DNA of 64,000 nt from Cutibacterium equinum (GCF_028021195.1 NZ_CP115668.1:1984001-2048000); one strand, 5' to 3'; shown: positions 54,321 through 63,468, numbered from the stretch's first letter. Numbers and translations are program-made. Notes: generated by a model not told the origin, from the sequence alone.

Positions 54321-54469
54321 GGGCCTGCCCCGGGACGCGGCAAGGCAACGGGAAACCCAACAGCGGCCGCGACTGTTCCAGTTTGCCCCCGGGATGCGGC
54401 AAGGAACCCACAGCTCATCCAGCAGCAGACGGCTTGGATGTTTGCCCCGGGACGCGGCAAGGCAGAACC
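54321..54469. repeat. Three interspersed copies of a GC-rich motif
   Basis: The motif GCCCCGGGACGCGGCAAGG occurs near 54326 and 54444, with a variant carrying GGGATGCGG near 54386. Spacing is about 60 bases. It is outside any gene. Confidence 0.75.
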
Positions 54470-54515
54470 TGGCGGCATTAAAACGACGTCACTGCTTTCG
54501 ACGTCCGGACACGGC

Positions 54516-54547
54516 AACGGGCCCGCGAGGTTCCTCGCAGGCCCGTT
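54516..54547 (-). terminator. Terminator of class I aldolase gene
   Basis: A 14-bp stem with one mismatch (AACGGGCCCGCGAG ... CTCGCAGGCCCGTT) closes on a 4-nt loop 16 bases past the aldolase stop. There is no long T run after it. Confidence 0.65.
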
Positions 54548-54562
54548 TAGCACGATGACGGC

Positions 54563-55471
54563 TCAGGACACCGACGCAGCGTAAATCGAATCGATGGAGG
54601 CGCGTAGAGTCTCGTCGAACTCCTCTTGAGACTGGCCGTGGCTGAGTCCCTCGGCGAGGGCACGCGAGAAGCTCGCAATCAGTCCGTGGTTGCGGGCCAG
54701 TTTCTCGTTGGCCTCCTCACGGGAGTAGCCACCGGACAGAGCAACCACCCGAAGAACCTTCGGATCGGCGATGAAGTCGGCGTACAGGTCATCAGTCGTC
54801 GGGATCGTCAGCTTCAGCATGATCCTGGCGTCGAGAGGCAGAGCGTCGATGTGCTCACGGATGAGACCGTGCAGCCTCTCCTCAGCCTTCTGCTTGTTCG
54901 GGGCGTGAATGTCGACCTCGGGCTCAAGAATCGGGACCAGGCCAGCGGCGCGGACCTGCTCACCGAGTTCGAACTGTTGATCGACGATCTTCTTGATGCC
55001 GTCCTGGTCGTCGTCAAGAATGACCGAGCGCTCCTTGGTGCCGAAGATGTGTTTGTCCTCGACAGCACGGTGAAGCAGCTCGTCAAGACCGGGAATCGGC
55101 TTCATGACGCGGACGTGGGACTCCTCGTCGGCCAAGCCCTTGTCAATCTTGAGGAAGGGGACGATGCCCTTCTCCTGCCACAGGAAATCGGCGGTGGGGA
55201 TTCCCTCGATCTCACGATCCATCGTCATCTCGAACAGAATCGCGGCGAGAATGTGGTCGCTGGTGAAGGACGGGCTGGTGATGATCCTGGTCCGCATCTG
55301 GTGGACCAGATCGAACATCTTGTCCTTGTCGTCGCCGTAGACCTCGGGCTCGATCCCGTACGCCTTGAGGGCCTTCGGGGTGGAACCGCCAGATTGGTCC
55401 AGAGCGGCAACGAATCCAGGCGTGGTGCCCATACGTTCAGTCTGTCGGGCGCGCGCATCAGTAGCTGTCAT
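54563..55471 (-). CDS. fda: Class I fructose-bisphosphate aldolase
   Basis: This protein of about 302 residues is a metal-independent aldolase of the short bacterial class I type. PGFVAALDQSGGSTPKALKAYG is the conserved N-terminal active-site segment and VPFLKIDKGL holds conserved residues. MLKLTIPTTDDLYADF holds the Schiff-base Lys and VVALSGGYSREEANEKL the phosphate-binding loop. It does the same reaction as the class II enzyme at 39.5 kb by a different mechanism. AAGGAG before ATG 55471 sets the start, 12 codons inside a longer frame. Confidence 0.93.
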   Translation of the reverse strand: MTATDARARQTERMGTTPGFVAALDQSGGSTPKALKAYGIEPEVYGDDKDKMFDLVHQMRTRIITSPSFTSDHILAAILFEMTMDREIEGIPTADFLWQEKGIVPFLKIDKGLADEESHVRVMKPIPGLDELLHRAVEDKHIFGTKERSVILDDDQDGIKKIVDQQFELGEQVRAAGLVPILEPEVDIHAPNKQKAEERLHGLIREHIDALPLDARIMLKLTIPTTDDLYADFIADPKVLRVVALSGGYSREEANEKLARNHGLIASFSRALAEGLSHGQSQEEFDETLRASIDSIYAASVS

Positions 55472-55536
55472 GGCGACATCTCCTTCGATTTCGATGACAC
55501 CATCCAACGTACCTGAAAAAGCGGGTCAGACAAGGT

Positions 55537-56046
55537 CTAGCGAGGTATTTCGTACCACCCTCGCGCCATCCTCACCAGACCGGGAGCGCCACGGTTTCCG
55601 CTGTCGATGCGATCAATGGTGACGGCGACGAGGGTGGCCGATCCGGTATCAACCATCGTCTGCACAAAACCGTGCAAAACCGGACCTGGGGTTTTCAGTT
55701 GAGGCGCCCCCTCGGCGCTGGTTGTCCACTCGGTCCCGACGAAGTGGTCTCCGCCGGGTACCGCGAACGCATCTGCTAGATCGGTTCGGTCCGCATCAAG
55801 CATGTGGACGACCACACGAGACCCTTCTTTGAGCGCAGCCAGGGTCGTCGAGCGGTTACCCATCGACACCGAGACGACGGCCGGTACGACCGACACCGAT
55901 GCCAGGGAGGAGACAGTCAGCCCCTCTGGGCCAGCCTCGCCCATCGTCGTCAGGATTGCCACACCTGCGGGGTGCCCGCGAAACGCGGTCGCCAGATCAG
56001 TGGCCAATTCGTGGCTGGGGCTCGGCGTGGGGTTCGGCGTCGTCAC
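55537..56046 (-). CDS. Flavin reductase-like protein
   Basis: The protein has about 169 residues and the split beta-barrel fold of flavin reductases. AFRGHPAGVAILTTMGEAGPEG, GLTVSSLASVSVVPAVVSVSMGNRS and VVHMLDADRTDLADAF are typical; FVGTEWTTSAEGAPQLKTPGP is the substrate region. It probably uses NAD(P)H to reduce free FMN or FAD for a partner monooxygenase, which is not next door. The GTG at 56046 is a choice based on alignment, since no ATG precedes the conserved part. It is divergent from the sensor kinase gene. Confidence 0.85.
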   Translation of the reverse strand: MTTPNPTPSPSHELATDLATAFRGHPAGVAILTTMGEAGPEGLTVSSLASVSVVPAVVSVSMGNRSTTLAALKEGSRVVVHMLDADRTDLADAFAVPGGDHFVGTEWTTSAEGAPQLKTPGPVLHGFVQTMVDTGSATLVAVTIDRIDSGNRGAPGLVRMARGWYEIPR

Positions 56047-56179
56047 GCCCTGAGTCTGCCACTGACATCCCGAATGACGCCACATCGTCTCACCCAGGGA
56101 TGATCGACCCGGTGCTCGTCGAGAAAAATCGGCCGACGGAAGGATGCGTCTCCTCCGGCGCAGCCGTAGGGTCGGGAGG

Positions 56180-57448
56180 GTGAGCAGTACACCGGTCCTC
56201 GATCGTCGTCCCCCGGGGCGTTTGCGTCGTGGCTACCGGTGGTTGCATGCGCGTCCGATGATCCTCGACTCGGTGTTCGCATCCGTCGTCGTGGTGGCGA
56301 TCTCGTTGGTCTGGATCGAGCAAGGTCATGTCAGCGAGCACAAGACGTGGATGCGTGTACTGGTCCTCGTCGTGGCAGTTTCGTGGGTCTGGGCACGGTC
56401 CAAGCCGGAGATCACGGCGTCAGTACTGGTCGCCTCGCATCTGGTGCAGCTTGCCGTGACGACCGACCCGTGGCCCCAGAACGCCCTGGTTCCCATCATC
56501 GTCTACCAACTCTCGCTGAAAACTGACAGACCACGGCGCAGCTTCTGGTGGGCGTTGTGTTTCATAGCCCCGATCGCGGCGGCAGTGAGTTGGGGATTCG
56601 ATCCCACATCCGGACTGGACACGCGCACCAAACTGGTGCAATCCGCCATCACTGCGGTCGGGTGTATGGCGTGTTGCCTGGCAGCTTGGTTCGCCGGAAG
56701 CGCGGCTCGGGATCGTCGCCAGACCATGGAGGCGTTGCGTCAGCGAGCCATCGACCTGGAACGCGAACGCGACCAGAGCATCAAGCTGGCCACCCAGGAG
56801 GAACGCGCCAACATCGCCCGGGACATGCACGACATCGTCGCCCACTCCTTGTCGGTCATCGTGGTACAGGCCGATGGAGGCTCCTATCTCGCCCACCACG
56901 AGGAGGTCGGTGACGCGGAGACACGCCTTGCAGCCAGCGGGCAGGCCCTCGACACCATCGCCTCGACCGCCCGCCACGCCCTTGACGAGACTCGGCGCCT
57001 CGTCGGTGTGCTACGCGACGATGACTCCACCCCCGAGCTGGCCCCCACCCGAGGCCTTGACGACATTGCCCATCTCGTTGACGAGATGAAGGGCGCACTG
57101 TCCATCGACCTGACGATCGAGGGCGACCCAGAATGCCACGAACCCCTCTCCCAAGGTGCCGAACTGGCGTGTTACCGCATCGCCCAGGAGGCCCTCACCA
57201 ACGCCCTCAAGCATGGCGGCCCGAACACCAGTGCCCAGGTCATCGTCAGTCACCATCCCGACGACGTCACCTTGGAGATCCTCGACGACGGCCGCGGAGC
57301 CGGCGTGCACGGTATCAAGAGCGCTGACGGTGCTGGCCACGGTCTGGTGGGGATGCGTGAGCGAGTGTCCGCCTGGGGTGGCACCCTTGACGTGGGGAGT
57401 CGCCCAGACCGTGGGTTCCGCGTCCACGCCGTCATCCCCACTCACTGA
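56180..57448 (+). CDS. Membrane sensor histidine kinase (DesK/LiaS group)
   Basis: This protein of about 422 residues has several N-terminal transmembrane helices (SVFASVVVVAISLVWIEQG, VLVLVVAVSWVW and others), then a dimerisation and phosphoacceptor segment QEERANIARDMHDIVAHSLSVI with His217 as acceptor, and an ATPase domain with RIAQEALTNALKHG (N box) and LEILDDGRGAGV / GHGLVGMRERV (G boxes). It belongs to the HisKA_3 group that partners LuxR-type regulators. The start (GTG 56180) is uncertain. The response regulator follows after 30 bases and an FtsX-type exporter after that. Confidence 0.92.
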   Translation: MSSTPVLDRRPPGRLRRGYRWLHARPMILDSVFASVVVVAISLVWIEQGHVSEHKTWMRVLVLVVAVSWVWARSKPEITASVLVASHLVQLAVTTDPWPQNALVPIIVYQLSLKTDRPRRSFWWALCFIAPIAAAVSWGFDPTSGLDTRTKLVQSAITAVGCMACCLAAWFAGSAARDRRQTMEALRQRAIDLERERDQSIKLATQEERANIARDMHDIVAHSLSVIVVQADGGSYLAHHEEVGDAETRLAASGQALDTIASTARHALDETRRLVGVLRDDDSTPELAPTRGLDDIAHLVDEMKGALSIDLTIEGDPECHEPLSQGAELACYRIAQEALTNALKHGGPNTSAQVIVSHHPDDVTLEILDDGRGAGVHGIKSADGAGHGLVGMRERVSAWGGTLDVGSRPDRGFRVHAVIPTH

Positions 57449-57478
57449 CCACCACGTCGAGTTCTCAAGGACCACGCC

Positions 57479-58153
57479 ATGCCCGACCCCATCAGACTCC
57501 TCCTGGCCGATGACCAGCAGATGGTTCGCGCCGGATTCCGCCTGGTCCTCGACGCCCAACCCGACATGTCCGTCGTCGGTGAGGCCAACAACGGCGTCGA
57601 AGCCGTGGCCCTCGTCGATGAGCTGTCCCCCGACGTCGTCCTCATGGACATCCGGATGCCCGTCCTCGACGGCCTGGGTGCCACCGAGAAGATCATGACG
57701 ACCCATCCTGCGGCCAGGATCCTCATCCTGACGACCTTCGACCTCGACGAGTACGTCCATGCCGCCCTGCGTGCCGGGGCGTCCGGATTCATGCTCAAGG
57801 ACGCCGGCCCCACGGAACTGCTGGCCGCCATCCGCGCGGTCCACGACGGCGACTCGGTTGTCGCACCCTCAGCCACTCGTCGTCTCATCGAACGTTTCAT
57901 CCCTCGTCAGGGGGAGACAGCCGTGACGATGACCGACCCCAAACTCGTCGATTCCCTGTCCGACCGGGAGCGCGAGGTGCTTATCTGCGTCGGCGAGGGA
58001 CTGACGAACGCCGAGATCGCCGAGCGGCTCTACCTGGCCGAGACCACCGTCAAGACCCACATCGGCCACATCCTGGCCAAGCTCGGCCTGCGTGACCGGG
58101 TGTCGATGGTCATCACCGCCTACGACGCCGGGCTGGTTCGACCCGGCCGGTGA
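57479..58153 (+). CDS. LuxR/NarL-family response regulator
   Basis: The 224-residue regulator has a receiver domain with acidic pair LLADDQQM (Asp11-12), phosphoacceptor Asp57 in DVVLMDIRMP, Thr switch LILTTFD and Lys in GFMLKDAGP. The C-terminal LuxR helix-turn-helix is LSDREREVLICVGEGLTNAE and RLYLAETTVKTHIGHILAKLGL. It should be phosphorylated by the preceding kinase and probably controls the ABC exporter genes 155 bases downstream. Confidence 0.95.
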   Translation: MPDPIRLLLADDQQMVRAGFRLVLDAQPDMSVVGEANNGVEAVALVDELSPDVVLMDIRMPVLDGLGATEKIMTTHPAARILILTTFDLDEYVHAALRAGASGFMLKDAGPTELLAAIRAVHDGDSVVAPSATRRLIERFIPRQGETAVTMTDPKLVDSLSDREREVLICVGEGLTNAEIAERLYLAETTVKTHIGHILAKLGLRDRVSMVITAYDAGLVRPGR

Positions 58154-58308
58154 CCATTCGCGCGTGAGCAAGCTCACCACGATCCTTCCGTGGACTGGCA
58201 GCATCCTCCTGTGGTAGGACGGCCCGAACCACTCCCGGGACTGATGTGTGACGAGGGAGAACACCCGTAGCGTCAACGGTGTTGTTGAACCTCGACACAG
58301 GAGTTTCC

Positions 58309-59046
58309 ATGTCTGCCTCGTTGACGGCCGCGTCGACCACGTCCTCGACGACCACCCCCAGTGCGGTCCGTACCCTTGACCTCACCAAGACCTACGGTTC
58401 CGGGGCCACCCTCGTGCGGGCACTGCGCTCAGTGACCCTCGACATCCCGGCCGGGCGCTTCACCGCCATCATGGGAGCATCGGGGTCGGGCAAGTCAACC
58501 CTGCTGCACTGCATGACGGGTCTGGACTCCCCCACCTCGGGGCGGGTGTGGATCGGCGACACCGAGATCACCCACCTCAACGACGACGCCCTCACCCAAC
58601 TGCGTCGCGACCACGTTGGATTCGTCTTCCAATCCTTCAACCTCATGCCAACGCTGACGGCCGCCGACAACATCACGCTGCCGTTGCGGCTGTCCCACCG
58701 CAAGGTCGACAAGGAGTGGTTCGACCACATCACCGGGATGCTCGGCCTCACCGAGCGTCTGCGCCACAAGCCGTCGGAACTGTCGGGTGGCCAGCAGCAG
58801 CGCGTCGCCGTCGCCCGTGCCCTGGTGACTCGCCCGGACGTCATCGTCGCTGACGAGCCCACCGGCGCCCTCGACTCGGAGGCCAGCGACGACCTGCTCG
58901 CCTTCCTGCGCCACTGCGTCGACGATCTCGGCCAGAGCGTCGTCATGGTCACCCACGACCGAGACGCGGCTTCCCGGGCCGACGACATCGTCACCGTGGC
59001 TGACGGCCAGGTGTCGACAGCTCCCCGTCAGGAGGTGCTGGCATGA
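58309..59046 (+). CDS. ABC transporter ATPase (MacB-type) next to a two-component system
   Basis: The 245-residue ATPase has Walker A AIMGASGSGKSTLLHCM, Q-loop FVFQSFNLMPTLTA, signature LSGGQQQRVAVARAL, Walker B VIVADEPTGALDSE and switch VTHDRDAASRAD. A Ser/Thr-rich N-terminal tail of about 20 residues precedes the domain. ATG 58309 follows CAGGAG. It is coupled to the FtsX-type permease by a four-base overlap. Such sets often export or resist membrane-active peptides; that role is inferred. Confidence 0.93.
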   Translation: MSASLTAASTTSSTTTPSAVRTLDLTKTYGSGATLVRALRSVTLDIPAGRFTAIMGASGSGKSTLLHCMTGLDSPTSGRVWIGDTEITHLNDDALTQLRRDHVGFVFQSFNLMPTLTAADNITLPLRLSHRKVDKEWFDHITGMLGLTERLRHKPSELSGGQQQRVAVARALVTRPDVIVADEPTGALDSEASDDLLAFLRHCVDDLGQSVVMVTHDRDAASRADDIVTVADGQVSTAPRQEVLA

Positions 59047-61466
59047 TTCATGAACGTCGTCGTCTCGTACCCACCATGATCGCCGTCATCATCGGGGTGG
59101 CCTTCGTGGCCAGCACCCTCATGTTGATGGATTCGATCAAGGCGTCCACGCTGCGGACTCAGGCTGCAGCCGTCGGGGATGCCGCAGTCGTGGTGACCGC
59201 CAAGGACCGGAGCAAGCCCATTCCCCAGGCCACTGTCGACAAGGTCGCCAAGGTCGAAGGTGTGTCCTCGGTGGAGGCCACCCGTAACATCTTCCTGCAG
59301 CGCACCGACAACGGGCAATCCGCCTATGTGTCGGGCCATCTGGTTGCGCCCCACCCCGACATCGTCAAGGGGCGCGCCCCATCTGGCCCCGACGAGGTCG
59401 CCGTCAACCAGAGCAGTGCGGACAACCATGCCGACGTCGGCTCGACGATCACGGTCAACGACATGTCCCAGGAGAAGGCCAAGCCAGTCACCCTCACCGT
59501 GGTGGGCGTGCTCAACCCGAATGCTCGGACCACGAACACCCCGACCTCCCAGGAGATCTATCTGCCTGCCGCCACCCTGGCCCGCATCAGTGGCGAGTCC
59601 GGAGCGGACGTGCTGTACGTGAACTCTGACCGTCGCGCCGCCCAGGTCGTCGAGGACGTTTCCGCGGCCACCGGCTCCATCGCCACCGTCCGTACCGCCG
59701 ACGAGGAGCGGGCCTTCCAGGCCGAGCACGCTTCCCAGGGGTTCGCAGCCATGACGATCTTCATGGGCGCCTTCGCCGTCATCGCCCTGGCCGTCGCGGC
59801 GATGGTGATCGTCAACACCTTCACCATCCTCGTCGCCCAGCGCACTCGCACCCTGGCTCTGGCCCGCTGCATCGGTGCCACCCGTAAGCAGGTACGTCGC
59901 TCGGTGCTCAGCGAGGCCCTCACCGCCGGTCTCATCGGATCGGTGGTCGGGACGGCTCTGGGGGTTGGTGTCACCAAACTCATGCTCATGGGCCTCAAGG
60001 CTGCCGGCTCCCCCGTCGACACGTCGGTCAGCGTCACCGTCATGTCGTGCGTCATCCCGATCGCTGTCGGAGTCGTCGTGACGACCTTGGCCGCCCTGCG
60101 ACCGGCACGTCGCGCCACCAAGGTCGCCCCGGTTGCGGCCCTGCAGCCCATGACCGAGACTCCCACCCGCAGGATCGGACGGGTCCGCATCGTCCTCGGC
60201 ACCCTGCTCTTCCTCGCCGGCGCGGCCCTCGTCATCGCCTGCGCCACCGCTGACATGGAGACCAAGGTCGCCGTGCTGTGCGGGGTGGCCGGTGGCTTCA
60301 TCAGCTTTGCTGGCGTGCTGGTGCTGGCCCCCGTCCTCATTGGCGCGTTGACCCGAGCCATCGGAGCAACCCACGTCGGTGGGGTCCCAGGTGAGCTGGC
60401 CGTCGAGAACACCCAGCGCAACCCGAGCCGCACCGCCACCACGGCCTCGGCCCTGCTCATCGGAGTCACCCTCATCGCCACCGTTGCGACGGGAGCTGCC
60501 ACCGGGCGGGCATCCGTCACCGAGGTCATGAATAGCCAATTCCCCGTCGACGCCACCGTGGAAGGCCAGGGTCCCCTCGACGCGGCGACCATCCAGGACG
60601 CCAAGAAGACCAACGGAGTCGCCCAGGTTGCCACCGTCACGACGCTGACCGGGACCGTTGAGGGAGGCGGGAATGCCAAGGAGACGATCGTCCGGGGAGT
60701 CTCACCGGAGTTCTCCAAGATCGTTCGTGACCAGTCGGCCACCAAGGGTCTCGACGGCGCTCACGCCGTAGGCTCCGTGCCAGGTGTCTCTGACGGGGAC
60801 AAGATCACCGTCACCGTCAACGGCAACAAGGTTGATCTGACCTTGGTCGTCAAGGGTCGCGATGATCAAGGCATCGTCGTCACCCAGGACGTCATGACCA
60901 AGCTGGCCCCCGAGGCCAAGCCCACCCAGATGCAGGTCCGCTACAACGATGGCGTCGACCACTCCAAGACCACCCAGGCCCTGTCCAAGGCGATGTCGGC
61001 CCATCAGGGAGTGACGGTCACCTCGACGGCAGACCAGAAGGCTCAGATTGACAAGATCATCAACACCATGCTCGGCATGGTCGTCGGCCTGCTGGTGATT
61101 TCGGTCATCATCGCGATGGTGGGTGTCGCCAACACCCTTGGCTTGTCGGTGGTGGAACGCACCCGAGAGATCGGATTGCTACGAGCCCTCGGGCTGACGC
61201 GCAGGCAGGTGCGGTCGATGTTCGGCAAGGAGGCACTCATGCTCTCGGGTATCGCAGCGATCCTTGGCATCGCCCTGGGTATCGGGTACGGCATCGCCGG
61301 GTCCCACGCGCTGTTCGACTCGATCATGACTGTTCGGACATCCGTGCCGTGGCTGCAAATGCTCGCCGTGGCCGTCGTGGCGGTGCTGGCCGGATGGCTG
61401 GCCTCCGTGATCCCTGGTCGCCGGGGAGCCAAGATCCGCCCCGCCGTCGCACTGGCTGAGGAGTGA
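59043..61466 (+). CDS. FtsX-like permease with two FtsX domains
   Basis: The 807-residue permease starts MIHERRRLVPTMIAVIIGVAFVASTLMLMDSIKAS, a membrane anchor followed by an extracytoplasmic domain (to about 230), then three helices (MTIFMGAFAVIALAVAAMVIVN; ALTAGLIGSVVGTALGVGVTK). A fourth helix region and second extracytoplasmic domain follow, and a last FtsX bundle (NTMLGMVVGLLVISVIIAMVGVANTLG ... ERTREIGLLRALGLTRRQVR) ends near the C-terminus. It works with the ATPase as an exporter or membrane-peptide resistance pump. A long open frame on the other strand (59028-60539) is a shadow. Confidence 0.9.
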   Translation: MIHERRRLVPTMIAVIIGVAFVASTLMLMDSIKASTLRTQAAAVGDAAVVVTAKDRSKPIPQATVDKVAKVEGVSSVEATRNIFLQRTDNGQSAYVSGHLVAPHPDIVKGRAPSGPDEVAVNQSSADNHADVGSTITVNDMSQEKAKPVTLTVVGVLNPNARTTNTPTSQEIYLPAATLARISGESGADVLYVNSDRRAAQVVEDVSAATGSIATVRTADEERAFQAEHASQGFAAMTIFMGAFAVIALAVAAMVIVNTFTILVAQRTRTLALARCIGATRKQVRRSVLSEALTAGLIGSVVGTALGVGVTKLMLMGLKAAGSPVDTSVSVTVMSCVIPIAVGVVVTTLAALRPARRATKVAPVAALQPMTETPTRRIGRVRIVLGTLLFLAGAALVIACATADMETKVAVLCGVAGGFISFAGVLVLAPVLIGALTRAIGATHVGGVPGELAVENTQRNPSRTATTASALLIGVTLIATVATGAATGRASVTEVMNSQFPVDATVEGQGPLDAATIQDAKKTNGVAQVATVTTLTGTVEGGGNAKETIVRGVSPEFSKIVRDQSATKGLDGAHAVGSVPGVSDGDKITVTVNGNKVDLTLVVKGRDDQGIVVTQDVMTKLAPEAKPTQMQVRYNDGVDHSKTTQALSKAMSAHQGVTVTSTADQKAQIDKIINTMLGMVVGLLVISVIIAMVGVANTLGLSVVERTREIGLLRALGLTRRQVRSMFGKEALMLSGIAAILGIALGIGYGIAGSHALFDSIMTVRTSVPWLQMLAVAVVAVLAGWLASVIPGRRGAKIRPAVALAEE

Positions 61467-61517
61467 GATCAGGACTGGCTGAGAAATGAGATCAGGAATC
61501 TGACGACACCGTGAGGT

Positions 61518-61928
61518 TCACAGCAGGCCTCGCTGTTGCAGAGCCGGGATGACCCGCTCGAGCAGCAGCGGGGCCTGTCTGGCGTCGTCGTGGCAGTGGT
61601 CGAGGTCGGTCCACTCGTATTCGACGATCTCAGAGTCGGGGACCGGTTCGGGCCAGGAATCCCGCCAGTGGCACAGGTAGACCGCGCAGCGGATACCGTC
61701 GGCGTCGCGGTTGGCGGCGGGGGCGTCGAAGGTGCCCAGATGGGTGAGGTCAGCCGGGTCGAGGACGAGGCGGGTTTCCTCGCACGCCTCACGAATGGCC
61801 GCATCGAGAGGGGTTTCGCCGGGCTCGATCTTTCCGCCGGGGAGAATGACGTGATCGGCTCCTCGTTTGCGGACGTTGAGGCATGTTCGGCCTCGCATCA
61901 GGCACACGGCGGACAGGTTGAAGATCAC
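61518..61928 (-). CDS. NUDIX hydrolase
   Basis: The 136-residue protein has the Nudix motif GGKIEPGETPLDAAIREACEETRLVL, with all acidic metal ligands but Arg in place of the usual Gly near the end (REACEETRL against REXXEEXG). RCAVYLCHWRDSWPEPVPDSEIVEYEWTDL is the usual following sheet. It hydrolyses a nucleoside diphosphate-linked compound; the substrate is unknown. The start is a GTG with no strong ribosome site. It is divergent from the amino acid permease. Confidence 0.85.
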   Translation of the reverse strand: MIFNLSAVCLMRGRTCLNVRKRGADHVILPGGKIEPGETPLDAAIREACEETRLVLDPADLTHLGTFDAPAANRDADGIRCAVYLCHWRDSWPEPVPDSEIVEYEWTDLDHCHDDARQAPLLLERVIPALQQRGLL

Positions 61929-62037
61929 CTGGTCAAGGTACCGACTGTTGCCGTCATTGTCGCATCTGGTCTGCGGGAGTGCTCACTTTGTGGTCACCGT
62001 CACCTTCTTCCCGCGTCCACCCCCTAGACTCGCCGCC

Positions 62038-63411
62038 ATGACCGAACCCGATCAGCAGCTGCACCGCAGTCTGCGCAACCGACACATCCAGCTCATCGCT
62101 CTGGGTGGCGCCATCGGAACCGGCCTGTTCTATGGAGCTGCCGACTCGATCGCTGCCGCCGGCCCCGCCATCGTCCTCAGTTACCTGGTGGGTGGCGCGG
62201 TGATCTATCTGATCATGCGCGCCCTCGGCCAGATGAGCGTCCACCACCCGACCTCGGGTGCCTTCAGTGAGTATGCGCACCGATGGTGGGGGGACCTGCC
62301 CGGTTTCATCTCCGGCTGGAACTACTGGTTCAACTACATCTTCGTGTCGATGGCCGAGCTGTCGGTGGTCGGAATCTACGTCAACTACTGGTTCCCGGCC
62401 ATCCCCCGCTGGCTGTCGGCGGCTGTCCTGCTCGTCATCGTGACCACCGTCAACCTGCTTCACGTCCGCGCATACGGCGAGGTGGAGTTCTGGTTCGCCA
62501 TCATCAAGGTTGTCGCCATCGTCGCGATGATCATTCTGGGCCTGTGGATCATCCTCTTCGGATCGCCTTCCACCCCGGCGACCGGATTCGCCAACATGTG
62601 GCGAAACGGCGGGTTCATGCCTCACGGAGTTACCGGGATGCTCGTCGGCATCATCGTCGTCATGTTCTCCTTCGGCGGCACCGAACTCATCGGCATCACT
62701 GCCGGGGAGGCCGAGGACCCGAAGCGCTCCATTCCGAAGGCCATCAACCAGGTCGTGGCACGAATCCTGATCTTCTACGTCGGGGCCCTCATCGTCATGT
62801 TAGCGATCGTCCCGTGGACCAAGATCGACGGCACCGCCAGCCCCTTCGTCCAGATCTTCGACCTCGTCGGGGTCCCGGGAGCGGCCGCCATCCTCAACCT
62901 CGTCGTACTCACCGCGGCGATGTCGGCGTACAACTCCGGGCTCTATGCCAATGGCCGGATGCTGCACGCCCTGGCCCACCAGGGTGATGCCCCCAAGGTC
63001 CTCGGCAAGGTCAACAAGGCCGGTTCCCCGTGGGTCGGCGTGCTGGTCTCCAGTGCGGTGACGGCCATCGCGGTCGTCATCGTCGGGCTGCTGCCGGAGC
63101 AAGCGTTCATGTACATCATGTCGATCGCCACGATCGCCGGCATCATCAACTGGGCGACGATCGTCATCACCCAGATGCTCTTCCGTCGCCATCTGGACCC
63201 CGCAACCCGAGCCGAGCTGACCTTCCGGATGCCAGGGGCCCCGGTCACCAACTGGATCGTCATCGCCTTCCTGGTCCTCATGATCGTCGTCATGTCGATC
63301 ATGCCGCAGTATCGGATCGCCGTCGTGATCGGCCCGATCTGGCTGGCCGTCCTGACGCTGGGGTGGTGGCTGTCGCGTCGCCACAAGCAGACGGACTCAG
63401 CCACAGCCTGA
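62038..63411 (+). CDS. Amino acid permease of the APC superfamily (AroP/GabP-like)
   Basis: The 457-residue permease has about 12 transmembrane helices. RNRHIQLIALGGAIGTGLFYGAADSIAAAGPA is helix 1 with the conserved GxGxG-like unwound motif. YLVGGAVIYLIMRALGQMSV, GFISGWNYWFNYI and VVMFSFGGTELIGITAGEAEDPKRSIPKA are signature segments of the AAT family. A proton-coupled amino acid is the likely substrate; I cannot tell which. No ribosome site is visible before ATG 62038, so a leaderless message is possible. Confidence 0.93.
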   Translation: MTEPDQQLHRSLRNRHIQLIALGGAIGTGLFYGAADSIAAAGPAIVLSYLVGGAVIYLIMRALGQMSVHHPTSGAFSEYAHRWWGDLPGFISGWNYWFNYIFVSMAELSVVGIYVNYWFPAIPRWLSAAVLLVIVTTVNLLHVRAYGEVEFWFAIIKVVAIVAMIILGLWIILFGSPSTPATGFANMWRNGGFMPHGVTGMLVGIIVVMFSFGGTELIGITAGEAEDPKRSIPKAINQVVARILIFYVGALIVMLAIVPWTKIDGTASPFVQIFDLVGVPGAAAILNLVVLTAAMSAYNSGLYANGRMLHALAHQGDAPKVLGKVNKAGSPWVGVLVSSAVTAIAVVIVGLLPEQAFMYIMSIATIAGIINWATIVITQMLFRRHLDPATRAELTFRMPGAPVTNWIVIAFLVLMIVVMSIMPQYRIAVVIGPIWLAVLTLGWWLSRRHKQTDSATA

Positions 63412-63432
63412 GACAGGTACCCGTTGACACGA

Positions 63433-63468
63433 CGAGGGCCGGTCGGTTGCACAACCGACCGGCCCTCG
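63433..63468. terminator. Bidirectional 17-bp hairpin between convergent genes
   Basis: CGAGGGCCGGTCGGTTG and its exact complement close on a 2-nt loop (CA) 21 bases after the permease stop and 17 bases past the stop of the last gene on the other strand. Confidence 0.8.

Larger units (their letters stand above)
53924..54562. other. 640-bp repeat-rich intergenic region
   Basis: Between the HAD gene and class I aldolase, both reading left, there is no supportable gene. It contains 73-bp tandem repeats (54062-54236), a perfect 27-bp hairpin (54210-54270), three copies of a GCCCCGGGACGCGGCAAGG-like motif (54321-54469) and a terminator (54516-54547). Confidence 0.85.

Noticed and set aside
53258-54481. 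A 407-residue plus-strand frame covering the repeat region
   Set aside because: It begins antisense to the HAD gene and then reads through tandem repeats as low-complexity sequence; no start signal.
59028-60539. A 503-residue open frame on the minus strand
   Set aside because: It is antisense to the FtsX-type permease, very rich in Gly/Asp/His, and has no ribosome site or family features.
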